Shown in pieces: positions 1 through 6,031 of a stretch of 8,430 nucleotides of DNA. The notes under the pieces were generated by a model, which worked only from the letters and a program-made list of their open reading frames with translations, was not told where the DNA came from and searched no databases. Position 1 is the stretch's first letter. Every line of letters starts with the position of its first letter. Origin of the DNA: Betaproteobacteria bacterium (GTDB taxonomy: Bacteria; Pseudomonadota; Gammaproteobacteria; Burkholderiales; Burkholderiaceae_E); NCBI GenBank assembly GCA_009922405.1, contig RFVZ01000108.1:1-8430 (forward strand), written 5' to 3'. A program made the translations under genes and the position numbers.

Positions 1-2
1 CC

Positions 3-494
3 TCAGGCTCAGGCGCTGCCATGCCACAGCTGGGTCTGATCGAGCGCGGCTTCAAAGGCAAGATCTATCAAACCCACGCCGCCGCCACCATGGACCTGAT
101 GCGCGTGGGCGGCAAAGCGGTAGAAGGCACCTTCGTCTCTGCTGGCCCAGTGATCGCCCCCGACCAGCTGCCCGATAGCCACCCTTCAAAGAAAATTGCG
201 CAGGACTTCGTGGCCAAGTACGACAAGGTCTATGGCGTCGGCAGTCACAACCAGTTTGCTGGTCACGCCTATGACGCACAGGTCGCGCTGGAAAAGGCCA
301 TTCCGTTAGCACTCAAGAAGGCCAAACCCGGTACACCTGAGTTCCGCACTGCACTGCGCGATGCATTTGAAACCATGGGTACGACCCAGTTCGCGCACGG
401 CATCATGAACTGGACCAAGGACGATCACTGGGGTTACACCATGGAAACGGCCGTGATGCTCAAGGTCGTGGACGGCAAGTTCAAGGTCGAGTAG
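3..494 (+). CDS. ABC transporter substrate-binding protein, Liv/HAAT type (3' part only)
   Basis: This is the C-terminal part of a periplasmic binding protein of the Leu/Ile/Val (HAAT) importer family. The reading frame is open to the window's left edge (Ser-Gly-Ser-Gly-Ala-Ala precedes the first Met at 21), so that Met is internal and the true start lies upstream. The roughly 163 residues seen match the last half of LivK-type proteins: a segment with FVSAGPVIAPDQLPDSHP, then a helix with FVAKYDKVYG, then HAYDAQVALEKAI, then a final beta-rich segment ending in MLKVVDGKFKVE. The protein would capture a ligand in the periplasm and deliver it to the permeases encoded directly downstream. The family binds branched-chain amino acids, amides, urea or aromatic acids, and the ligand-contacting N-terminal half is outside the window, so the substrate is unknown. 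The stop codon lies inside a 9-base tandem repeat. The family call is firm; the ligand is open. Confidence 0.93.
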   Translation, partial: SGSGAAMPQLGLIERGFKGKIYQTHAAATMDLMRVGGKAVEGTFVSAGPVIAPDQLPDSHPSKKIAQDFVAKYDKVYGVGSHNQFAGHAYDAQVALEKAIPLALKKAKPGTPEFRTALRDAFETMGTTQFAHGIMNWTKDDHWGYTMETAVMLKVVDGKFKVE

Positions 495-510
495 GTCGAA
501 TAGGTCGAAG
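484..510 (+). repeat. Three tandem 9-base units spanning the stop codon of the binding-protein gene
   Basis: Three consecutive copies of AGGTCGA followed by two variable bases (GT, AT, AG) run across the end of the binding-protein gene. The unit is a multiple of three, so the frame reads Val-Glu-stop, Val-Glu-stop, Val-Glu-Glu. The stop codon TAG at 492-494 is therefore repeated in frame at 501-503. This looks like slippage or a short duplication of the gene's end. A ribosome that reads through the first stop meets a second TAG two codons later. Confidence 0.8.
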
Positions 511-543
511 AAGACCCACTAACGCCTGCCTGGGGCTTCTTCG
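506..543 (+). promoter_or_regulatory. Hairpin A in the binding protein-livH gap, competing with the downstream terminator-like stem
   Basis: Bases 507-517 (GAAGAAGACCC) pair with 532-542 (GGGGCTTCTTC) at ten of eleven positions. The single mismatch is A514 opposite G535, C506-G543 extends the stem, and the loop is 14 bases. The right arm overlaps the left arm of the terminator-like hairpin at 532-551, so the two cannot form together. This has the geometry of an anti-terminator/terminator pair. Function is inferred only; no leader peptide or ligand-binding fold is recognisable. Confidence 0.5.
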
Positions 544-556
544 GGAGCCCCGTTTT
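532..556 (+). terminator. Terminator-like hairpin B between binding-protein gene and livH
   Basis: GGGGCT (532-537) and AGCCCC (546-551) form a perfect 6-base GC-rich stem around an 8-base loop, followed by G and then TTTT at 553-556. The short T run suggests weak or partial Rho-independent termination. That would fit the common need for more binding protein than membrane permease. It ends only 13 bases before the livH start, so it could also affect livH translation or protect the upstream mRNA from 3' decay. Confidence 0.55.
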
Positions 557-569
557 CCCAGGGCCGTTC

Positions 570-1610
570 ATGGACTTTTCCATCGCCAGCATCCTGCTGC
601 TTGACGGCGTGACCAACGGAGCGGTCTACGCCCTACTCGGGCTGGCCACCGTCCTCGTGTTCACCGTCACCAGGGTGATCTTCATCCCGCAGGGCGAGTT
701 CGTCACCTACGGGGCCCTCACCCTGGCCATGATGCAGACCGGCAAGACGCCTGGCACCGTCTGGCTATTGCTGATTCTGGCGGGCGTGGCCTCGGTGATG
801 GAACTGGCCGAGCGCTGGCGCCACCATGGCAATGCCGGACGCGCCGTGATGGCTGGGCTCAAGACACTGGCATTTCCCCTGGCCATCGCGTTACTGTCCA
901 TCTGGGGCGCATCGCAACAATTTCCGCTATGGGTGCAAGCCGCCCTGAGCGCAGCCATCGTCGCGGCCTTCGGCCCGCTGGTCTACCGCGTGGCCTACCA
1001 GTCGCTAGAAGCCGCTACCCCGCTGGTACTGCTCATCGTCTCGGTGGGCGTGCATTTCGCCTTGACGGGCCTGGGCCTACTGTTTTTTGGTGCGGAGGGC
1101 TTCCGCAACCCAGCGTTCTGGGATGAGCGCTTCACGTTGGGCCCTGTCACTCTTGGGGGCCAGGCCGTGATCATCTTCGGGGTCTCACTTGCCCTGATCC
1201 TGATGCTTTGGCTGTACTTTGAGAAGTCCCTGCGCGGCAAGGCCCTGCGCGCCACTGCCGTCAACCGCACAGGCGCGCGCCTGATGGGAATCTCCACTCA
1301 CGCCTCCGGCCAACTCACCTTTCTGATGGCCGCGCTCATCGGCGGCCTCTCGGGTCTGCTGATCGGCCCCACCACCACTGTGTTCTACGACTCGGGTTTC
1401 CTGATTGGACTCAAAGGCTTCGTAGCAGCCGTGATCGCGGGCCTGTCCAGCTACCCCGGCGCCCTGATTGGCGCGCTGTTTGTGGGTATTGTCGAATCCT
1501 TTGGCGCTTTCTGGGCGAGTGCCTTCAAGGAAGTAATCGTCTTCACCCTGGTCCTGCCCATCCTCCTCCTACGCTCCCTGCGCAGCGGCCACTTTGACGA
1601 GGATCACTAG
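570..1610 (+). CDS. livH: Branched-chain amino acid-type ABC transporter permease LivH
   Basis: This is an integral inner-membrane permease, one of the two membrane halves of a Liv/HAAT importer. The 346-residue protein is almost entirely hydrophobic. The N-terminal segment LLLDGVTNGAVYALLGLATVLVF is the usual LivH opening (family NGxxxGxxYALxAL). The cytoplasmic coupling loop that contacts the ATPase is visible at about residues 223-241 (GKALRATAVNRTGARLMGI), followed by a glycine-rich segment AALIGGLSGLLIGP and LKGFVAAVIAGLSSYPGALIGA near the C-terminus. It is somewhat longer than the roughly 300-residue E. coli LivH, with extra polar and hydrophobic sequence at about 75-120. The conserved HGE of the first loop is replaced by PQGE (about residues 40-43). 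The ATG at 570 was chosen because the homologous N-terminus begins there; no strong ribosome binding site precedes it. Its stop is 1 base before the preferred GTG start of the next gene. The transported substrate is unknown. Confidence 0.95.
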   Translation: MDFSIASILLLDGVTNGAVYALLGLATVLVFTVTRVIFIPQGEFVTYGALTLAMMQTGKTPGTVWLLLILAGVASVMELAERWRHHGNAGRAVMAGLKTLAFPLAIALLSIWGASQQFPLWVQAALSAAIVAAFGPLVYRVAYQSLEAATPLVLLIVSVGVHFALTGLGLLFFGAEGFRNPAFWDERFTLGPVTLGGQAVIIFGVSLALILMLWLYFEKSLRGKALRATAVNRTGARLMGISTHASGQLTFLMAALIGGLSGLLIGPTTTVFYDSGFLIGLKGFVAAVIAGLSSYPGALIGALFVGIVESFGAFWASAFKEVIVFTLVLPILLLRSLRSGHFDEDH

Positions 1611-1611
1611 G

Positions 1612-3375
1612 GTGAAGCGGGGCCTCCCGATCATGCTGCTGGCCCTGGCAGTGCCGGTGGTTGCGCTGCTGCCACTGCCCGACTTCTGGATCGCCCAGCT
1701 CAATTACATCGGGCTCTATGCGCTCGTCTCCCTGGGCCTGGTGCTGCTCACTGGCGTGGGCGGACTAACATCATTTGGTCAGGCCGCTTTCGTAGGCATT
1801 GGCGCCTACACAACCGCATGGCTAACGCTGAACACCGGCATGTCGCCGTGGTTAACGCTATTCGTGGGCCTGGCGCTGACCGCCATTAGTGCCCTCATCG
1901 TCGGTCTTATCACACTGCGTATGTCGGGCCACTATTTACCCTTGGCCACGATCGCCTGGGGCCTTTCGCTTTACTACCTGATGGGCAACCTCGACGCCCT
2001 CGGCAAGTACGACGGTCTGCTGGGCATCAAGAGTTTGTCGATCGGCAGCATCAACTTGGGCCAAGGTCGGTTGTTCTTCGTGCTGTGTTGGGCCTTGCTA
2101 CTAGCGAGCGCCGTGGCGCTGCTCAACCTGCTGGATTCGCGTCCTGGCCGCGCCATCCGCTCGCTCAAGGGCGGTACCCAGATGGCCGAAGCAATGGGCA
2201 TCAACACCTTCCGCTACAAGGTCACGATTTTCGTCATCGCGGCCTTGCTTGCTGCGGTGGCTGGCTGGCTGCTGGCGCATTTTCAACGGACCGTGAACCC
2301 CTCAGCCTTTGGCCTGAAAATGGGTATCGAATACCTGTTCATGACGGTCGTCGGTGGTGTGGGCTATGTCTGGGGAGCGATTGTCGGCGCAGGCCTGGTC
2401 AAGCTGCTCGACGACTGGCTGCAGGTCGCGTTGCCGGCCCTGATCGGCACCAGCGGCAGCTACGAGGTCATCGTGTTCGGCATCGTTCTGGTCCTTGTAC
2501 TCAAGTACCTGCCCGAGGGCCTATGGTCGGTGGTAGCCCGCAAGTTCCCCAAGCCACAGCGGTTGATCGACTGGGCCGATGCGGATGATTTGCCGGTAAG
2601 CATCAAACCCCAGAATGGCGAGCGGGTACTGGTGGTCAACAACATCCGAAAGCAATTCGGTGGTCTGGTCGCTGTCAATGACATCAGCTTCGAAATCACT
2701 GCGGGCCAGATTGTTGGCCTGATCGGTCCCAACGGCGCTGGGAAGTCCACCACCTTCAACCTGATCACCGGGGGGCTGAACAAAACCTCTGGCCGCGTCA
2801 CCTTCCTCGGCGAAGACGTAACTGCCCTGCCCTCGCGGGAGATTTCGCGCAAAGGGATGGCCCGTACCTTCCAGCACGTCAAAATGATCGCCGACATGAC
2901 GGTGCTCGAAAACGTGGCCATGGGCGCCTACACGCGCGGCCTTAGCGGCGTGCTCAGTTCCATGCTGCGCGCCAACCGGGCCGAAGAACAGCGCCTGATG
3001 AAGGAGGCCCAGCGCCAGCTCGAACGGATCGGCATGGGCGACTATCTGCACGAGCAGGTCGGCAATCTGGCCATGGGGCCGCAGCGTTTGATGGAAATCG
3101 CCCGCGCGCTGTGCTGTGATCCTGCCTTGCTCCTGCTAGACGAACCGGCAGCCGGCCTGCGCCACATGGAAAAACAGGCTCTGGTCGCCGTGCTGCGCCA
3201 GCTGCAGGGCGAAGGAATGAGCATCCTACTCGTCGAACACGACATGGACCTCGTGATGGACGTATGCGACCAACTGGTGGTGATGGAGTTCGGCACGCTG
3301 CTCACGCGCGGCACGCCTGCCGAGGTACAGGCTAACCCGGCTGTGCGCGCCGCCTACCTCGGAACCGAACACTGA
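1612..3375 (+). CDS. Fused LivM permease - LivG ATPase of the Liv-type importer
   Basis: One polypeptide carries both the second permease and an ATPase of the importer. Residues about 1-310 are a LivM-type membrane domain (GLVLLTGVGGLTSFGQAAFVGIGAY near the start; coupling loop at about 184-197, ending MAEAMGI). Residues about 340-587 are a LivG-type ABC ATPase: Walker A GPNGAGKST at 372-380, an ABC signature that reads LAMGPQR at 486-492 instead of LSGGQ, Walker B LLLLDEP at 506-512, and switch His543 in VEHD. It ends with the LivG-type tail in which a helix precedes AAYLG. I prefer GTG at 1612 (587 residues) because GAGG at 1599-1602 sits 9 bases upstream and the next residues begin a normal LivM signal-anchor. 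A TTG at 1594 in the same frame would add six residues and overlap livH by 17 bases. Such fusions are known in this transporter class; E. coli has separate livM and livG. LivF should supply the other ATPase subunit. Confidence 0.95.
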   Translation: MKRGLPIMLLALAVPVVALLPLPDFWIAQLNYIGLYALVSLGLVLLTGVGGLTSFGQAAFVGIGAYTTAWLTLNTGMSPWLTLFVGLALTAISALIVGLITLRMSGHYLPLATIAWGLSLYYLMGNLDALGKYDGLLGIKSLSIGSINLGQGRLFFVLCWALLLASAVALLNLLDSRPGRAIRSLKGGTQMAEAMGINTFRYKVTIFVIAALLAAVAGWLLAHFQRTVNPSAFGLKMGIEYLFMTVVGGVGYVWGAIVGAGLVKLLDDWLQVALPALIGTSGSYEVIVFGIVLVLVLKYLPEGLWSVVARKFPKPQRLIDWADADDLPVSIKPQNGERVLVVNNIRKQFGGLVAVNDISFEITAGQIVGLIGPNGAGKSTTFNLITGGLNKTSGRVTFLGEDVTALPSREISRKGMARTFQHVKMIADMTVLENVAMGAYTRGLSGVLSSMLRANRAEEQRLMKEAQRQLERIGMGDYLHEQVGNLAMGPQRLMEIARALCCDPALLLLDEPAAGLRHMEKQALVAVLRQLQGEGMSILLVEHDMDLVMDVCDQLVVMEFGTLLTRGTPAEVQANPAVRAAYLGTEH

Positions 3376-3376
3376 G

Positions 3377-4105
3377 ATGTCGACACCGCTACTCATCGTC
3401 AGGGACCTGCGTGCCGGCTATGGCAAGGCCGAGGTGTTGCACGGCCTCGACCTGCATGCCGACAAGGGCAGCGTGATTACCGTGATCGGCCCCAACGGCG
3501 CGGGCAAATCCACCCTGCTCAACAGCCTGATGGGCATCTTACCCAGCAAGGGGCGCATCGAGTTCGAAGGCCAATCCATTGAAGAACTCACGCTCGAAGA
3601 ACGCGTGATGCTGGGTATCGCCCTTGTGCCCGAGAAACGTGAGCTCTTTAGCACCATGTGCGTGGAAGACAACCTGTTGCTCGGGGGATTCCGCCAGATG
3701 CGCCTTGGTAATCGTCGATGGCGGGACCGTCTGGCCGATGTGTTTGATCTCTTTCCGCGTCTCCAGGAACGTTGCGCGCAGCAGGCCGGCACCCTGTCCG
3801 GTGGCGAGCGCCAGATGCTGGCCGTGGGCCGCGCATTAATGTCGCGCCCATCCGTGCTGATGATGGACGAGCCCAGCCTCGGCCTGGCCCCCCTGATCGT
3901 CAAGGACATCTTCCGAATCATCGAGACCCTGCGCCAGACCGGCGTGACCATCGTGCTGGTTGAGCAGAACGCCCGCGCTGCCTTGGCCGTGGCCGATCAA
4001 GGCTATGTGCTGGAGATGGGCGAAATCGGACTCAAGGGTCCTGCAGCCGAACTGGCCCAGAACCCGCGGGTGATCGACACCTATCTGGGTGCCGCCAGGA
4101 AATGA
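3377..4105 (+). CDS. livF: ABC transporter ATP-binding protein LivF
   Basis: This is the second ATPase of the importer, a cytoplasmic subunit that hydrolyses ATP together with the LivG domain of the preceding gene. All motifs are canonical in its 242 residues: Walker A GPNGAGKST at 38-46, signature LSGGERQ at 140-146, and Walker B VLMMDEP at 160-166. The switch position reads VEQN with Gln197, which is normal for LivF rather than a defect. The AGYGKAEVLHGL opening and the C-terminal VLEMGEIGLKGPAAEL followed by YLGAA are family hallmarks, and the length is typical. The ATG lies 1 base after the stop of the fusion gene and lacks a good ribosome binding site, so translation is probably coupled. 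Its stop overlaps the next gene by 4 bases (ATGA). Confidence 0.95.
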   Translation: MSTPLLIVRDLRAGYGKAEVLHGLDLHADKGSVITVIGPNGAGKSTLLNSLMGILPSKGRIEFEGQSIEELTLEERVMLGIALVPEKRELFSTMCVEDNLLLGGFRQMRLGNRRWRDRLADVFDLFPRLQERCAQQAGTLSGGERQMLAVGRALMSRPSVLMMDEPSLGLAPLIVKDIFRIIETLRQTGVTIVLVEQNARAALAVADQGYVLEMGEIGLKGPAAELAQNPRVIDTYLGAARK

Positions 4106-4578
4106 TCGTCGACAAAAAACGCGTCGGGCGTATGCCCACTGTCTCGAGCGTTGACCAGGTGGACACCTCGTATCTGCAGACCCTGCTGGGCTATAACGCC
4201 CGCCGCGCAGCGCTGACGATCATCGAAGTCTTTCTGGAGCGCATGGCTCAGTTCGGTCTGCGCCCAGTGGATTTTTCGGTGATGTCGGTCATTCAACACA
4301 ACCCAGGGGTTACCTCTCGCCAGCTATGCGCCGCGCTCAATCTGCTGCCGCCGAATCTGGTCGGCCTGATTCATTCCCTGGAGGCGCGCGGCCTGATCAG
4401 CCGTCGGCCTCACCCCACCGACGGACGCGCCATGGGACTGCACCCGACCCCCGAAGGGTCCGTACTCATGCAGCAAGCCGCGCAGACCGCAACCGACCTG
4501 GAAATCGAAAGCTCCTCGCGCCTGACCGACGCCGAGCGCAGGACCCTGCTGGACCTGCTGCAGAAAATTTACCTCTGA
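4102..4578 (+). CDS. MarR-family transcriptional regulator, last gene of the importer operon
   Basis: This 158-residue protein has the MarR winged-helix fold. The DNA-binding region covers about residues 57-117: helix VTSRQLCAALNL (70-81), recognition helix LPPNLVGLIHSLEARG (82-97), and the beta wing RRPHPTDGRAMGLHPT (101-116) with the family's conserved Asp-Gly-Arg. The flanking helices (about 23-55 and 120-157) would form the dimer and ligand pocket. MarR proteins usually repress nearby genes and release DNA on binding a small phenolic or acidic ligand. The ATG at 4102 overlaps the livF stop by 4 bases, implying translational coupling; an in-frame ATG at 4132 is the alternative. Co-transcription suggests that it controls this importer and responds to the imported compound or its breakdown product. 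Its operator would lie upstream of the window. The target and the ligand are inference. Confidence 0.9.
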   Translation: MIVDKKRVGRMPTVSSVDQVDTSYLQTLLGYNARRAALTIIEVFLERMAQFGLRPVDFSVMSVIQHNPGVTSRQLCAALNLLPPNLVGLIHSLEARGLISRRPHPTDGRAMGLHPTPEGSVLMQQAAQTATDLEIESSSRLTDAERRTLLDLLQKIYL

Positions 4579-5110
4579 GCAGCGTGCTCCCCGAGTAGGC
4601 GGTAATCATTGACGTCAAATCCTTCGATTCGTCATAGCCGGCATGGCTGCGTCGCGTCAGCGAATCGGGTGCGAAATCAGGCATACCTCCGAGTTCAACG
4701 ATGCGCTTCGCGATCATGTCAGCGTGGGCCATTTCTTCGTTTGCGTGAACCAGGAACTCCTCAGCAATCTTTGGCGAGGACAAGCCCTCGGCGGTGAAAT
4801 GGTGTCGCCGATAGCGAAGAGAACAAATCAATTCGGTCGCGAGAGAATCGTTCAACAACTCAATTATGTCGTTGCGCCAAGGGCCGTAGTGCGGCGTCAC
4901 AGCCCCCTGATCGAGGCCGCGCTTTGCTTCTTCGATCGCTTTTAGATTCAGTACGAGGCGCTGAGCGGCTTTCGATTTAGCCGGCGCCGGCTCTTTTTCC
5001 AGGCTGCCCACGGTAGCCGATGCCGCTTCGTCCTGCGCAATCGCTCTGGCATGGACGGCGTTATTGGACGGGCCCGAATTCCGATGCGGCTCTGGGAGTT
5101 GACCACTCAT
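4466..5110 (-). CDS. Ferritin-like (bacterioferritin-type) protein, C-terminal half lost; probable pseudogene
   Basis: The protein begins with about 75 polar, Ala/Glu/Lys-rich residues, then enters a ferritin-like four-helix domain. Helix A (about 80-103, DIIELLNDSLATELICSLRY) carries the first iron-ligand Glu93. Helix B (about 114-140) has the ExxH pair Glu126/His129 in NEEMAHAD, followed by ELGGMPDF. Homology then stops after SKDLTSMI (residue 169, near base 4604). The expected helices C and D, with the second Glu and ExxH set, are missing. The last 45 residues are unrelated Arg/Ala-rich sequence, and from base 4578 leftward they are read from the antisense of the marR gene. Half of the di-iron centre is therefore absent, so ferroxidase activity is unlikely. 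ATG at 5110 was chosen because a near-perfect ribosome binding site (AAGGAGG at 5122-5116) precedes it; an in-frame upstream extension to 5227 is not credible. The family call is firm, and the truncation is seen directly. Loss of function is inference. Confidence 0.8.
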   Translation of the reverse strand: MSGQLPEPHRNSGPSNNAVHARAIAQDEAASATVGSLEKEPAPAKSKAAQRLVLNLKAIEEAKRGLDQGAVTPHYGPWRNDIIELLNDSLATELICSLRYRRHHFTAEGLSSPKIAEEFLVHANEEMAHADMIAKRIVELGGMPDFAPDSLTRRSHAGYDESKDLTSMITAYSGSTLLRGKFSAAGPAGSCARRRSGARSFRFPGRLRSARLAA

Positions 5111-5259
5111 GACGACCTCCTTAGATAACAAAGGGGAAGAGTCTGGCCCGGATGGCGTCCATCGCCTGTGCGGCGCTTCACTCACTTGGGTACGCGGTGT
5201 GCGGGGATCAGTGGCGCGCATCTCCAAGATCGCACCTCCTCATCTTCAAATGGATCCCC
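5111..5259. other. Divergent intergenic region between ferritin-like gene and cysteine-repeat gene
   Basis: These 149 bases must contain promoters for both the minus-strand ferritin-like gene and the plus-strand exported protein. The only element I can point to is the strong ribosome binding site for the minus-strand gene (complement of CCTCCTT at 5116-5122). I see no convincing -35/-10 pair on either strand and no clear palindrome that would mark an operator. Confidence 0.4.
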
Positions 5260-5814
5260 ATGAATATTCAGAGTGTCCTCAAACCCGCCGCCACCATCGC
5301 CGCGCTCTTGCTGCTCTCAACCGCACAGGCCGCGATGATCACAAAGGCCGAATACCATGCCAGCAAAACGCGGGTCAGCGCCGACTACAAGACTGAAAAA
5401 TCAGCCTGTCGTTCGCTTTCCGGCAATACCAAGGATGTCTGTATCGAGGAAGCAAAAGCCAAAGAAAAGGTGGCACTCGCAGACCTCGAATTTAGTTTCA
5501 CGGGCAAGACCGAAGACCGCAACAAGGCACTCGTGGCAAGGGCCGAATCGAACTATGCGGTCGCAAAGGAACGTTGCGATGACAAGGCCGGTAACGACAA
5601 GGACGTCTGCGTTAAAGAGGCCAAGGCCCTCGAGGTCAGAGCGCTGGCGGACGCCAAGATGGGTAAAGAAATGGCTGAGGCCCGAAAGGACGCCTCGGAT
5701 GACAAGCGGGACGCCGACTACAAAGTAGCGCTTGAGCGATGTGACTCCCGCGCCGGTGACGCCAAGGCCAATTGCGTTTCAGCCGCAAAGTCAAGGTTCG
5801 GAATGCCGTCGTAG
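5260..5814 (+). CDS. Exported protein with three C-x10-C repeats, function unknown
   Basis: This 184-residue protein starts with a clear Sec signal peptide (MNIQSVLKPAATIAALLLLSTAQA, cleavage near residue 24). The mature part is highly charged, Ala/Lys/Asp/Glu-rich and probably helical. It contains three copies of a motif in which two cysteines are ten residues apart: Cys50/Cys61, Cys106/Cys117 and Cys161/Cys172. Each repeat reads roughly Tyr-x3-[Lys or Leu]-x2-Cys-x4-Gly-x2-Lys-x2-Cys, with EAKA after the first two. Repeats start about 55 residues apart. Similar small exported proteins occur in Burkholderiales and are sometimes loosely labelled TolA-like, but I know of no established function. 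Each pair could form a disulfide in the periplasm or bind metal. ATG at 5260 was chosen because the signal peptide begins there; the frame is open 36 codons upstream, but that extension is not protein-like. Only a weak GGA precedes the start. It may share a transcript with the DUF3309 gene 47 bases downstream. Confidence 0.82.
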   Translation: MNIQSVLKPAATIAALLLLSTAQAAMITKAEYHASKTRVSADYKTEKSACRSLSGNTKDVCIEEAKAKEKVALADLEFSFTGKTEDRNKALVARAESNYAVAKERCDDKAGNDKDVCVKEAKALEVRALADAKMGKEMAEARKDASDDKRDADYKVALERCDSRAGDAKANCVSAAKSRFGMPS

Positions 5815-5861
5815 TTCGGTCGACAGGACTTTTTCATCCACCCTTATCGACGGGAACTGTC

Positions 5862-6020
5862 ATGAGCCTTGGCACCATCTTGCTAATCGTTCTGATTCTG
5901 ATGCTCGTGGGAGCCCTGCCGACCTGGCCACATAGCGCTAGCTGGGGCTATCGGCCGGCCGGTGGCCTGAGTTTGCTCCTGGTCGTTGTGCTTGTGCTCG
6001 TTGTCATGGGGCGCTTGTAG
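5862..6020 (+). CDS. DUF3309 family small membrane protein
   Basis: This is a 52-residue protein with two hydrophobic segments (about residues 3-18 and 36-49) separated by a conserved polar loop with the hallmark ALPTWPHS followed by SWGY and a Gly-Gly pair. This pattern and size match DUF3309, a proteobacterial inner-membrane micro-protein family of unknown function, often found near stress-related genes. The ATG at 5862 is preceded by GGGA at 5852-5855, at reasonable spacing, and the family's usual N-terminus MSLGTILLI begins exactly there. The gene follows the cysteine-repeat gene by 47 bases on the same strand, with no obvious terminator between them, so co-transcription is likely. Longer in-frame readings from 5772 overlap the upstream gene and are not credible. 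Confidence 0.9.
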   Translation: MSLGTILLIVLILMLVGALPTWPHSASWGYRPAGGLSLLLVVVLVLVVMGRL

Positions 6021-6031
6021 CGGAGGCGGAG

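Noticed and set aside
1594..1611. TTG start at 1594 for the LivM-LivG fusion
   Set aside because: Possible, but it lacks a ribosome binding site, whereas GTG at 1612 has GAGG at 9 bases. The added six residues match nothing conserved.
2085..2588. A 167-codon plus-strand frame inside the LivM domain
   Set aside because: It is out of frame with an intact membrane domain and has an Arg/Pro/Gly-rich, non-protein-like composition.
2521..3051. A 176-codon minus-strand frame opposite the LivG domain, and similar long frames at 2460-2921 and 3418-3951
   Set aside because: All are antisense to ATPase genes with complete motifs; their compositions are typical GC-rich shadows.
4579..4610. Insertion-sequence end or attachment site at the ferritin-marR breakpoint
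   Set aside because: I looked for terminal inverted repeats, a transposase remnant, a tRNA fragment and flanking direct repeats and found none by eye.
5111..5227. Upstream extension of the ferritin-like gene to 5227
   Set aside because: The near-perfect ribosome binding site at 5116-5122 fixes the start at 5110.
5152..5259. N-terminal extension of the cysteine-repeat protein to 5152
   Set aside because: The 36 extra residues precede a textbook signal peptide starting at 5260 and would hide it; the extension is just open intergenic frame.
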